Below, piece by piece: positions 1-8,082 of a stretch of DNA of 64,000 nucleotides (position 1 is the stretch's first letter; every line of letters starts with the position of its first letter). The stretch is taken from the NCBI GenBank assembly GCA_903904835.1, contig CAIVEI010000068.1:1-64000 (forward strand), read 5' to 3'. A model generated the notes under the pieces. That model worked only from the letters and a program-made list of their open reading frames with translations, had not been told where the DNA came from and ran no database searches. The stretch is from an uncultured Schlesneria sp. Its GTDB lineage: Bacteria > Planctomycetota > Planctomycetia > Planctomycetales > Planctomycetaceae. Made by a program: the position numbers and the translations under genes.

Positions 1-82
1 GGCCGACGCTGCTAGCATCGGAGCTGACCAGCAAAACCACACACGTTACCAGTAATGTCAGCGTGTTTTGTGTCTCGTGATG

Positions 83-128
83 CCACGGTTGCGTCAGCGC
101 GAAGGAAACGGAGTGTCTCTCCATCCGT
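83..128 (+). repeat. Direct repeat copy 1, upstream of the toxin-antitoxin pair
   Basis: This 46-bp segment recurs at 875-920 in the same orientation with 39 of 46 positions identical by eye. Both copies share the core CGTCAGCGCGA and the run GGAAACGGAGTGT or CGAAACGGAGTGT. The copies lie just upstream and just downstream of the two-gene toxin-antitoxin module. The second copy can also fold, because GGTTTCG and CGAAACG face each other across about 10 bases. It could be a mobile-cassette boundary or a dispersed intergenic repeat; one pair of copies cannot decide. Confidence 0.65.
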
Positions 129-207
129 GACGACAAAAGAGAATAGTTCCCGTTTTCGTTTGGTTTCTCCCGTTGACGGATTCTTTCAAACTTCCAAAAA
201 TGATTGG

Positions 208-402
208 ATGACCACAACAGCACTACCGACGGGCCAGCAAGAATTGAATGAGGCCATGTCTCGTTTGATGAAGGGAATCCGCGACCCTGAAGCTGGAAAG
301 AAAGCGCGAGAGGACATGGATCGTATGCGCGAGGAAACTCGCAGCAGAATCGGTACCGTGGACGTGGCGGTTGATTTAGTTCGAGATGCCCGCAATCAAT
401 GA
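208..402 (+). CDS. Putative VapB-type antitoxin
   Basis: This is a 64-residue, charged, mostly helical protein (core EAMSRLMKGIRDPEAGKKAR) directly preceding a PIN-domain toxin. The last codon and stop overlap the toxin start as ATGA, the usual sign of translational coupling in toxin-antitoxin operons. An upstream in-frame ATG at 55 would add 51 residues that run through the flanking repeat and look non-coding, so I place the start at 208. In such modules the antitoxin binds and neutralises the toxin and often represses the operon. I see no clear AbrB, RHH or Phd signature, so the family is inferred mainly from position. Confidence 0.6.
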   Translation: MTTTALPTGQQELNEAMSRLMKGIRDPEAGKKAREDMDRMREETRSRIGTVDVAVDLVRDARNQ

Positions 403-818
403 AATACGTTCTTGATGCATCCGTCGCCGTCAAGTTCGTATTACCCGAACACGACTCGGCTAAAGCCTTAGCCCAGGAAACCGATTTCAGGAATCACGTA
501 CACGACCTGATCGCCCCTGATACGTTCCCCATCGAAGTTGCACATGCGTTAACGAAAGCAGAACGACGAAAACTTCTGCTGCCCGGCGAAGCTGAAGTCA
601 GGTTGGCGCGACTGCTCACTTACCCACCTGAACTGTTTCCCTACTTTCCGTATTTGAGCCGAGCAGTCGAGATCGCGACTCAGGCACAGATCGGCGTCTA
701 CGACTGTTTGTATGTCGCTTTGGCGGAACGCGAAGGATGTGAACTCGTCACTGCCGATCAGCGGCTCATCGTTAATCTGGGATCACATTTCCCAATTATA
801 TCGCTTGACGCAGTATGA
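399..818 (+). CDS. PIN-domain ribonuclease toxin, VapC-like
   Basis: The 139-residue product has the PIN-domain acidic residues in the expected order: Asp6 in YVLDASVA, Glu46 in PIEVAHAL, Asp102 in VYDCLYVALAE and Asp120 in TADQRL. These coordinate the Mg2+ used for RNA cleavage in VapC toxins. Length and layout are typical of the family, with no truncation. It overlaps the antitoxin gene by 4 bp and so forms a two-gene module. The RNA target cannot be read from sequence. The module is flanked by 46-bp direct repeats, which suggests horizontal arrival. Confidence 0.85.
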   Translation: MKYVLDASVAVKFVLPEHDSAKALAQETDFRNHVHDLIAPDTFPIEVAHALTKAERRKLLLPGEAEVRLARLLTYPPELFPYFPYLSRAVEIATQAQIGVYDCLYVALAEREGCELVTADQRLIVNLGSHFPIISLDAV

Positions 819-874
819 CCGACGCTCGAAGCGGTGTTCGGGGACGCTGTCTGTTTCCAAAAAAAGCAGTGCCC

Positions 875-920
875 CCACGGTTTCGTCAGCGCGAGCGAAA
901 CGGAGTGTGTCCGCAGCCGT
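875..920 (+). repeat. Direct repeat copy 2, downstream of the toxin-antitoxin pair
   Basis: This is the partner of the 83-128 repeat: same orientation, 46 bp, 7 mismatches. It lies 56 bp after the toxin stop codon. The preceding bases (819-874) include AAAAAAGCAGTGCC, reminiscent of the AGCAGTG core of the palindromic repeats found elsewhere in this window, but the resemblance is short. Confidence 0.65.
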
Positions 921-1017
921 TCGTTCAAGGGTAGCACACAAAGTCATTTGAACATTGTTATGGAGAGAGAGAAGTTTTGCCTCTGAAACTTCCGCTCTTC
1001 AAGAACAGAAAGTTGTA

Positions 1018-1539
1018 ATGACAACAGGCACTACTGGACGCATGGCAGAACATTTGGTCTGTGCAGAACTTGGAAGACGCAATCTGATCGCAACGACATT
1101 CACGCACAATATTCCAAAGTTTGACGTACTCGTGACCGACGACCGTTGCCGCATTGTTCCAATCCAAGTGAAGGGGACGAACGACGCAAGCTGGACGTTC
1201 GACGCATACACACTGCTTGATATCAATTTTGATGATTCCAACGAGAAGCAAGCCATCCTTGGTGAAAAGCCATCTCTGACCCCAGATCTGATTTGGGTTT
1301 GCGTTGTCGTTAGATCTGTGGAGCATCAAAAGAATGAACAACTGCGGGATCGATTCTTTATTCTCACCGAAAGTGAAATACACCGAATCTGTATCGATAA
1401 CTACCGGAAAATGCTCGAAGGCTATAGCGGCCATCGACCGAGGCAATGGAAATCAGTTCGGTTCTTTTGTAACACTGACGACGGTACTGAATTTGAGGAT
1501 AATTGGGAAATCATTTCCAACCGTCTCAAAACTGTTTAA
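1018..1539 (+). CDS. PD-(D/E)XK nuclease-fold protein of unknown role
   Basis: The 173-residue product carries an N-terminal pattern typical of restriction-endonuclease-like folds: Glu11 in GRMAEHLVCAEL, Asp36 in KFDVLVTD, and Gln50-x-Lys52 in PIQVKG. This is the E...D...(E/Q)xK signature of a Mg2+-dependent nuclease core, as in DUF4365-like proteins. The rest (FFILTESEIHRI, then a Trp/Arg-rich stretch) resembles many small proteins of this class. I chose ATG 1018 because the 21 residues before it lie in a low-quality extension and the conserved part begins just after. There is no methyltransferase or helicase partner, so a complete restriction system is not supported; an orphan defence gene is possible. 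Confidence 0.6.
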   Translation: MTTGTTGRMAEHLVCAELGRRNLIATTFTHNIPKFDVLVTDDRCRIVPIQVKGTNDASWTFDAYTLLDINFDDSNEKQAILGEKPSLTPDLIWVCVVVRSVEHQKNEQLRDRFFILTESEIHRICIDNYRKMLEGYSGHRPRQWKSVRFFCNTDDGTEFEDNWEIISNRLKTV

Positions 1540-1690
1540 AAACTTTGATAATGATGAACGTCAAATATTCTGGAGCAGAAACGGGGGACCAGGCACGACA
1601 ACGAGGCAACGGCCAACGTTCAAGAATAATTGGCATTTCATCGATTGTGGGCTACAGTCGAGTGGACGATTACTGGTGCGGGGACTTCGG

Positions 1691-1885
1691 ATGACCATCG
1701 ACGAAATTCGAATGTTGGCACTCGAGCTGTCACCGATCCCAGACGGCGTCGAGGTGATTCGCGTGTTACATGCCGCGAGAAACATCCGAAATTTGGATCG
1801 ATCAGAATCGAGGGAAGGTCCCGTACCCGTTTCTGCGTCTTGGCAGCGCTCCGCTTCATCTGTCGACTTGTCGGATCAATTTTGA
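1691..1885 (+). pseudogene. Probable toxin-antitoxin relic: antitoxin start fused to ParE-like C-terminus
   Basis: The frame starts MTIDEIRMLALELS, similar to the first residues of addiction-module antitoxins (MT-x-E-E-x-x-x-x-A-L-x-L-P type). It passes directly into PIPDGVEVIRVLHAARNI, which closely matches the last strand and tail of ParE/RelE toxins (PxPDGVEVIRVLHGARDI). The antitoxin C-terminus and most of the toxin are missing, as expected from an in-frame internal deletion. After the ParE-like tail the frame stays open by chance to 1885, overlapping the end of the convergent LRR gene. The reading rests on two short motifs, so confidence is moderate. Bases 1540-1690 contain nothing else recognisable. 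Confidence 0.45.
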
Positions 1886-2974
1886 GTTCTTAAATTCATC
1901 GAATCCCGTTTCCGTGACCTGGGTATCGCCCAGGAATACCATGTACAGTTTTCTAAACTCTTGGAATTCGTTTAAACCGGCATCTGTGATCCGTGTTCCT
2001 CTCAAGTTGAGAACTCCAAGTTGATTGAATTCTTTGATGTTTTTCAGGCCGTGATCCGTGATCTTGGTGTTCATGAGGTTAAGTGTTGAAAGAAGTGGCA
2101 GTTGACCGAGGTCTTTCAGCCCTGCATCCGAAATCCGCGTCGCACCAAGATTCAAACCTAAGATGGTCTTCAGCTCACATATCGTCTTCAGTCCCTCATC
2201 CGTGATACGGGTCCCGGAAAGTTCAAGTTGCTTCAGGTTTTCAAGTCCCTGCAATTCGACAAGACCGTCGTCTGTAATTTTCGTGTCGTCCAGAAACAGA
2301 TTCTGGAGATTCTTGAGGACCCCAATTGTTTTCATCCCCACATCGGTGATATTGGTTCCCTTAAGGCATAGTACATTCAGGTTCCTATGCTCACTCAATT
2401 CCTTTAGACCCGAATCGGTGATTCGGGTCCCATTAAGTTCGAGCATCTCCAAGTACTTTAACGGCTTCAACAGACGCATTTCGTGATCACCGAACTTTTG
2501 ACTTCCGGTGAAGGAAACACGAAGTATCCGACCCTTCTTGTCTCGATCAAAACCTCCTCCAAGATTGGTAATCATCCAATCGTCAACGATCCAGACGTTG
2601 GGCAACTTTTGTCGCAATTCTGTCATAGCGGCCCGTGTAGTACTGGTATCGTACAGGTTCAATTCGACCAACTTCTTGAGGTGTGGAAGTTGCGTAAGTC
2701 CTTCATCCGTCAATCTTGACCCGCTCATATCGACTCGTGTGAGGTTTGGAAGTGCTTTGAGCAGATAAATGTAACGGTCGCTAAACCTCTCACTCCCCTC
2801 AAACGATACTCCAACCGCAGGCCTTCCCGGCAACGTCTCATCCCACTCGATTTTTCCACCCAGTAGCTCAATTTTCGCAATTGCCTTGGCTTCATCGGGT
2901 TCATCGACGGCAACCAAAGTGCCCGCAGCAACACCGATGACGGCCAAAACCACTATCAACTGGACGGCACGCAT
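1856..2974 (-). CDS. Exported leucine-rich-repeat protein
   Basis: The 372-residue product begins with a hydrophobic signal segment (MRAVQLIVVLAVIGVAAG) and then carries two blocks of leucine-rich repeats. About ten units share the pattern L-x-L-x-x-T-x-I-T-D-x-G-L-K-x-L, such as LNGTRITDSGLKEL and LSGTRITDEGLKTI. The blocks are separated near residues 125-165 by a stretch holding NVWIVDDWMITN. This TDxGL type is abundant in planctomycetes and probably forms a solenoid that binds protein. It is transcribed divergently from the DUF1559 gene. No enzymatic domain is visible and its ligand is unknown. Confidence 0.85.
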   Translation of the reverse strand: MRAVQLIVVLAVIGVAAGTLVAVDEPDEAKAIAKIELLGGKIEWDETLPGRPAVGVSFEGSERFSDRYIYLLKALPNLTRVDMSGSRLTDEGLTQLPHLKKLVELNLYDTSTTRAAMTELRQKLPNVWIVDDWMITNLGGGFDRDKKGRILRVSFTGSQKFGDHEMRLLKPLKYLEMLELNGTRITDSGLKELSEHRNLNVLCLKGTNITDVGMKTIGVLKNLQNLFLDDTKITDDGLVELQGLENLKQLELSGTRITDEGLKTICELKTILGLNLGATRISDAGLKDLGQLPLLSTLNLMNTKITDHGLKNIKEFNQLGVLNLRGTRITDAGLNEFQEFRKLYMVFLGDTQVTETGFDEFKNSKLIRQVDR

Positions 2975-3371
2975 TGCCTAAACTCCAGCCGTAAGGATCA
3001 ACGGATTCAATCTGGACGGGTCCATATTGAACGATCTAAGACACTCGACACCTTACGCTCAAGCGAAAAGACGACGACAACATACGAAGCCGGACGGTAG
3101 AATACGCTTGAAACGTTGAATTTCACAGTGATGCAGCCATACGGTTCCACATCGAAAACAACGACACAGACCAAGACTGACCGGACCAGTAACGGAAGCG
3201 TAACGTCGACATCGTCGACGAGTAGTAGCCATTGAAACGTTTACAACGCCGGAAGTCCTGTCGCGACTTGAAATCATGAATCGGACACGATCCAATTCCT
3301 GCATCCCATTGGAGTCGTTTTGTCTCTGGCTCCTTGCGTCTGTTCGGCTGGCCCCCTCGCTGGAGCTTATC
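2975..3371. other. Divergent intergenic region, about 400 bp
   Basis: This region separates the LRR gene (leftward) from the DUF1559 gene (rightward) and should hold both promoters. An in-frame extension of the rightward gene back to 3276 exists but lacks signal-peptide character. I see no convincing -35/-10 pair, sigma-54 site or strong hairpin. Confidence 0.5.
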
Positions 3372-5837
3372 ATGTCTCGACGCGTATTGTTTGCTGCCTG
3401 GATTCTGTCCGTCTTTATCGCGGCCAAAGTCCCGCTGCTCGCTCAGGAAAAGACGACAACGGCTCCGAAAGCGGTCACCCGTTCCGGTGGAAAACCGGAG
3501 ATGGCACTCGGTCGTTTGGCCATGGGAAAGCCAGTCTTCTTTCTCGCGTCGAACGGATGGCAGAAGCCGCAACCGGGAAGCACGAATAAAACCGAACAGC
3601 TTTGGGCCGAAGAATCGGTTCAGCAATTCTTCCAGCAATTGAGTGACGAAATCCAGGCAACGCTCAACCGCAAGGCAGAAGGTGATAAAGCCCTCTCGCA
3701 GCTCGCTTCGACATTTCCGGTCATCTTGAAAGCGGCGATAAAACATCCTCTGGCGATTTCCCTGAGTAGTTTCACGGCTGACACGGAGCCGGAAATTAAC
3801 TTTGCCATGGTCATCGATACCGAGCAAGACATGGCGCAAGTCCGCGAGGCATTCGAGAAACTGATGAAACTGGCTCCTCCGTCCGGCCCCGAACAGTTGC
3901 TGGAAGAGACAATCGAAGGAACGAAATTCTTTCATATGCGAGGGGACGGAAGCATACAAAGTGCAAAGCTGATACCCCGATTCGGAATGCTCGATTCGTA
4001 CCTGATTTTCACCATGGGACCGAAGACGACAGTCGACGTCATCAAAAGCATTCGCAGCACAGAGAAATCACCCGTGTGGTTGGAAACAATGCTGTCCGAA
4101 GCGAAGGTTGAACGGCCCTCACTTGCCGTGCACATTGATGTCGATGCCATCTTAAAGACCATCAACTCGTTAATTGTCGATCCCCAGGTACGATCAGTTC
4201 TCGATGAGGCCGGCGTGATGGACGTCAAGCGAATCACATCCGTATCCGGTCTGGATGCCGTGAGTACCGCCAGCAAGTTCGTCATCGAAACTACAGGAAC
4301 TCCCAAAGGGGCCTTGGCGCTTTTGCCAGATAAGCCTCTTTCGCCGAATGATTTAAAAGGGATTCCCGCTAATCCCGCAAATGCAACAGCTATTCGGTTT
4401 GACTTGAAGCAAGCTGTCGAAGGGGTTCTGAAAATCGTCGACAAAGCAGACCCGATGCCTCGACAGCAGTTCAATCAGTTCGACCTTCAATCAGAACAAA
4501 TGCTCGGTTTTTCGATCAGAGGTGATCTGCTCGAGGCGTTTGGCGATGTCTGGAGCTGGTACATTTCGGGCAGCGAAGCGGGGGGTGGTTTTGTGCCGGG
4601 AATGGTCGTATCGGCGACCGTCCGTGACGTCCAGAAACTGACAAAGATTCAGGATGCGCTCGTCACACGCGCCAAAGAGACATTGAAAAGAATGGGTCCC
4701 CAAGCGCCCGCCAGTTTGCACGAGTTCACCGCTCGACAAGTGAAGGGATACCGAGTTCAGCTTAACAACCTGCCTGTTCCCGTCGCTCCTGCCTGGGTCA
4801 TCACGAAGGATCAGTTTGTTCTGGGTGTATCGCCACAGTTGGTGACGGCACATTTGACTGCGGCATCGGCGACGACTTCTCTGGCAGACAATCCGGACAT
4901 TCAGGCCGCATTCAAACGGAATCCGAAATCGGTCATGGTTTCGTATCACGATCCTCGGCCGGATATTCAAGGTTTGTATACGTTGTTCAATATGTTCTCG
5001 CCGATGTTGCTGGGGCAATTGCGGCAGCAAGGAATCGATTTCAATCTTCCCCCATTACCGCCGTATTCAGACATTGATCCGCATCTGGCTCCGAATGTCA
5101 CGACGTTCAGTCGCGAAACGAATGGCTGGAGCAGCGAAAGCCACGCAGTTCTACCGACAATTTCCGCGTCTCCCGCGACTGTTGCTGTCGTGATCGCCTT
5201 GTTACTACCAGCAGTTCAGCAAGCTCGCGAGGCTGCCAGGCGCACGCAAGCGAAAAACCAACTCAAACAAATCGGATTGGGGATGTTTAACCATGAATCG
5301 AAATATCGTCAATTTCCTCCGCGCGCTGCCCTGATCAAAAGCGGGAAACCGGGACTGAGTTGGCGAGTTAAGATACTCGAGTTCGTTGATGAAGATCTTT
5401 ACAAACAATTTCACATGGATGAACCTTGGGACAGTGAGCACAACAACGCGCTGATTTCTCGGATGCCTGCCATTTATGCGTCTCCGAATGACGATGATCT
5501 CACGAAGCAGGGAAAGACTCGCTACATCGTGCTCAAAGGAAATGGGACGCTGTTCGATGGCGAAAGCGGTCCAAAAATCCGTGATGTTACCGACGGGACC
5601 ACGAATACGATTATGGCCGTGGAAGCTCGCAGCGATCATGCGGTGATCTGGACAAAGCCCGATGACCTGGAAGTGGACTTCGCCAAACCGATTACGGGTC
5701 TGGAGGATTCTCGAGTCGGCGGATTCCACGCCCTGTTCGCAGACGGTTCCGTCCGTTACCTCTCGACCAATATCGATCGTGCAACACTGAAGGCCCTGTT
5801 CACGAAATCTGGCGGCGAAACTGTCGGGGATTTCTAA
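3372..5837 (+). CDS. Large exported protein with C-terminal DUF1559 domain
   Basis: The product has 821 residues. It starts with a signal peptide ([25 protein letters not shown]), which decides the start at 3372 rather than the upstream ATG at 3276. The first ~600 residues are an uncharacterised planctomycete region. Near residue 610 a hydrophobic segment leads into [15 protein letters not shown] and [17 protein letters not shown], the hallmark start of DUF1559 (SBP_bac_10). The domain ends with [11 protein letters not shown], the H-X9-DG region. In most DUF1559 proteins this follows a type IV prepilin-like N-terminus; here it is appended to a large ectodomain. Its role is unknown, probably cell-surface or pseudopilin-like. 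Confidence 0.85.
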   Translation: MSRRVLFAAWILSVFIAAKVPLLAQEKTTTAPKAVTRSGGKPEMALGRLAMGKPVFFLASNGWQKPQPGSTNKTEQLWAEESVQQFFQQLSDEIQATLNRKAEGDKALSQLASTFPVILKAAIKHPLAISLSSFTADTEPEINFAMVIDTEQDMAQVREAFEKLMKLAPPSGPEQLLEETIEGTKFFHMRGDGSIQSAKLIPRFGMLDSYLIFTMGPKTTVDVIKSIRSTEKSPVWLETMLSEAKVERPSLAVHIDVDAILKTINSLIVDPQVRSVLDEAGVMDVKRITSVSGLDAVSTASKFVIETTGTPKGALALLPDKPLSPNDLKGIPANPANATAIRFDLKQAVEGVLKIVDKADPMPRQQFNQFDLQSEQMLGFSIRGDLLEAFGDVWSWYISGSEAGGGFVPGMVVSATVRDVQKLTKIQDALVTRAKETLKRMGPQAPASLHEFTARQVKGYRVQLNNLPVPVAPAWVITKDQFVLGVSPQLVTAHLTAASATTSLADNPDIQAAFKRNPKSVMVSYHDPRPDIQGLYTLFNMFSPMLLGQLRQQGIDFNLPPLPPYSDIDPHLAPNVTTFSRETNGWSSESHAVLPTISASPATVAVVIALLLPAVQQAREAARRTQAKNQLKQIGLGMFNHESKYRQFPPRAALIKSGKPGLSWRVKILEFVDEDLYKQFHMDEPWDSEHNNALISRMPAIYASPNDDDLTKQGKTRYIVLKGNGTLFDGESGPKIRDVTDGTTNTIMAVEARSDHAVIWTKPDDLEVDFAKPITGLEDSRVGGFHALFADGSVRYLSTNIDRATLKALFTKSGGETVGDF

Positions 5838-5952
5838 TCATTCAACAGGGTCCAAATTTGACCGGCTTGAAATTTGTGATCAGTTCACGATGCTTTCGTT
5901 GTTTGTCGCGAACGAAACCCGAGAGATAACGAAGCAATCGTGGAGAATTTCG

Positions 5953-7197
5953 ATGCCTGTCGTACCTGATATTTCGCGACGCGGATTCTTGAAAACTGTT
6001 GGTGCCGGGACAATGACCGGTACCTTGACGGGGCTGATGACTCAACAGGCTCGCGCAGCGACGGGGAACTCCAGTGGTAAGTCGCCACAGCGAATTTGTG
6101 TTGTCATGTTCGATGGGTTTGGAACGGACTACTACGAGAATTCGTCGATGCCAACTCTGAAGAGTTGGGAAAAGAACGGGTTCTACAAGCGGATTCAAGG
6201 AGTCATGCCCGCCGTCACCAATACGAACATGGCGGGGATCTGCTGCGGAGTTCACGCGGACGAGCACGGCATCACGGGAAACTCTTACTGGGACGCCGAC
6301 AAAGACCAGGAACTGTTCATGTCGGACAGCGGCTTGCTGACCGCAGCCACCATGTTTCAAAAAGCGGGTCGATTCGGCATCCGCTCGATGATCGTCGCTG
6401 CCAAACAGAAAACGATTCCTCTGATGCGGCAAGGGACGGCACTGGCGATCGGGTCTCAGGAACCACCTGCCGAAATCGTCGAGAGATACGGCAAAGCGCC
6501 CGAGATTTATTCGCCCGACGTGAACTATTGGGTCTGGAAAGTGGCGATTGATCTGATCAAGACTCAACCGAAAGTCGGTCTGTTCTTCGTCCATACCACT
6601 GATTATCCGATGCACAAGTTCGCGTCGGAATCTGTGGAATCACGAGTCCATTTAAAGACGATCGATCAGTTTCTGGCCGAAGCGGCCGATGCCGATCCCG
6701 ACATGGCGTTTATTATCGCTCCCGATCATGGACTGAATTCCAAGTCGACAGTGCTGAACCTGAATAAGACCTTGGCAAGGAAAGAGATTGATATCAAGAT
6801 CGCCATGTCAGCCGAACGGGATCAGTACCCGAAGCACCACGGCGGTTTTGGCGGAACAGCGTTCGTTTATCTTAAGTCGCCAAATGATACCGACCGCGTG
6901 ATTCGGGCACTTCGCGACGTTGAGGGAATCGAAGAGATTCTGACTCGCGAAGAAGCCGCGAAGAAGTACAAATTGAATCCGTACCGGATTGGCGACCTGT
7001 GGGTCACGGCAGTGAAAGATGTGGTGTTTGGTCACTCTAAGGAAGAACGGGAAAAGCTCGCACCCGATTATCGATCGCACGGCTCAGCTCACGAACTGGA
7101 CATCCCCGGCTTCATCTATCGCTATGCTGGGAAACTTCCGCACGAAAGCGAAATCACGACAAACGTTGATCTGTGCAAGTTTTTGTACCGAAGTTAA
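5953..7197 (+). CDS. Tat-exported alkaline phosphatase-family phosphodiesterase
   Basis: The 414-residue product opens with a Tat signal (SRRGFLKTVGAG, ending near QARA), which sets the start at 5953 instead of 5890. The core matches type I phosphodiesterase/nucleotide pyrophosphatase proteins. VVMFDGFGTDY gives the first metal-binding Asp, PAVTNTNMAGICCG carries the Thr nucleophile, FFVHTTDYPMHKF gives Asp/His ligands and FIIAPDHGLN another Asp/His pair. A late His in YRSHGSAHE could complete the two-zinc site. It should hydrolyse phosphodiester or phosphonate bonds outside the cytoplasm; the substrate is not evident. Confidence 0.8.
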   Translation: MPVVPDISRRGFLKTVGAGTMTGTLTGLMTQQARAATGNSSGKSPQRICVVMFDGFGTDYYENSSMPTLKSWEKNGFYKRIQGVMPAVTNTNMAGICCGVHADEHGITGNSYWDADKDQELFMSDSGLLTAATMFQKAGRFGIRSMIVAAKQKTIPLMRQGTALAIGSQEPPAEIVERYGKAPEIYSPDVNYWVWKVAIDLIKTQPKVGLFFVHTTDYPMHKFASESVESRVHLKTIDQFLAEAADADPDMAFIIAPDHGLNSKSTVLNLNKTLARKEIDIKIAMSAERDQYPKHHGGFGGTAFVYLKSPNDTDRVIRALRDVEGIEEILTREEAAKKYKLNPYRIGDLWVTAVKDVVFGHSKEEREKLAPDYRSHGSAHELDIPGFIYRYAGKLPHESEITTNVDLCKFLYRS

Positions 7198-7260
7198 GGG
7201 AGTTGGTTCCTTGGCAAACCCGAAAAGTGATATGCTAAGCCGAAACATAACTGGAACATC

Positions 7261-8058
7261 GTGGTGCCATCCAATAGTCCTTTTGAACGTCCCCGCCGGC
7301 AGATTGAACGTGAGTTTGGTGTGCCGGTTCCGGGCGAAATCTTGCCGCCGGAAAGCTGGACTCAAACGGCAGTGAAGAAACTGCCGCCGCCGGGGCCGCT
7401 TGATTTCAAAACCCTGTTCGGGCGAGAAGCCCCCGTGATGCTTGATATCGGCTGTGGCAACGGTCGGTCGACACTCGCGTCGGCTGTCTGGCGACCCGGT
7501 ATCGATCACCTGTCGTCAGACGTGCTTCCCGTTGTCATCCGGTATGCAACTCGCCGAGCCAATCAACGGGGCTTGACCAATGTCCGGTTTGCTGTGATTG
7601 GCGGACGTGAACTGCTCGCTGATTACATTGCTCCACAAACGATTGCCGAGATTCATGTCTATCATCCACAGCCTTACTACGAAGCGAGCCAGGTCCATCG
7701 CCGGCTGATCACGCCGGAATTTCTGGCTCTCGTGCATCGGTCGCTTGTGCCCGATGGTCTGTTCATCCTTCAAACCGATAATCCAGGCTATTGGAAATAC
7801 ATGCAGCAGGTTGTCCCCTTGTTTTTCAACTGGACGCCTCATCCCGATCGCTGGCCTGATTCACCCAAAGGTCGCACTCGGCGTGAAATCATCGCGATTA
7901 AGCAATCGCTTCCTGTCTTCCGCGGTTCAGGACGGCCGCGATCCGATGTCTCCCCGGATGAGGCATTACAACTGGCGGTCACATTGCCGCCACCGACATT
8001 CGATGCCGATCGTAAACTGCGTGCTCTCGACCGAATGGAACGCGAATCAGGCTCATAG
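7261..8058 (+). CDS. TrmB-like tRNA (guanine-N7) methyltransferase, divergent
   Basis: The 265-residue product, starting with GTG, has a Rossmann SAM site (MLDIGCGNGRST, residues 60-71). It then follows the order of TrmB: a central segment ending RRLITPEFLALVHRSLVPDG and a late QTDNPGYW (171-178), matching the TDN motif. Canonical TrmB carries DPWPKKRH before the RRL motif; here that position reads HPQPYYEAS (135-143), so the usual Asp-Pro-Trp-Pro core is altered. It lies 24 bp upstream of the thioesterase-crotonase fusion and is probably co-transcribed. It could be a genuine TrmB of a divergent clade or a methyltransferase with another substrate. Confidence 0.7.
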   Translation: MVPSNSPFERPRRQIEREFGVPVPGEILPPESWTQTAVKKLPPPGPLDFKTLFGREAPVMLDIGCGNGRSTLASAVWRPGIDHLSSDVLPVVIRYATRRANQRGLTNVRFAVIGGRELLADYIAPQTIAEIHVYHPQPYYEASQVHRRLITPEFLALVHRSLVPDGLFILQTDNPGYWKYMQQVVPLFFNWTPHPDRWPDSPKGRTRREIIAIKQSLPVFRGSGRPRSDVSPDEALQLAVTLPPPTFDADRKLRALDRMERESGS

Positions 8059-8082
8059 CTCCTCATCAGGAATGATCGCTCG

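Noticed and set aside
1304-1690. Plus-strand frame overlapping the PD-(D/E)XK gene
   Set aside because: It is out of frame with a gene that has conserved motifs; only the part from 1691 carries recognisable toxin-antitoxin similarity.
3276-3371. Longer N-terminus for the DUF1559 protein
   Set aside because: The extra 32 residues would hide the clear signal peptide that begins at 3372.
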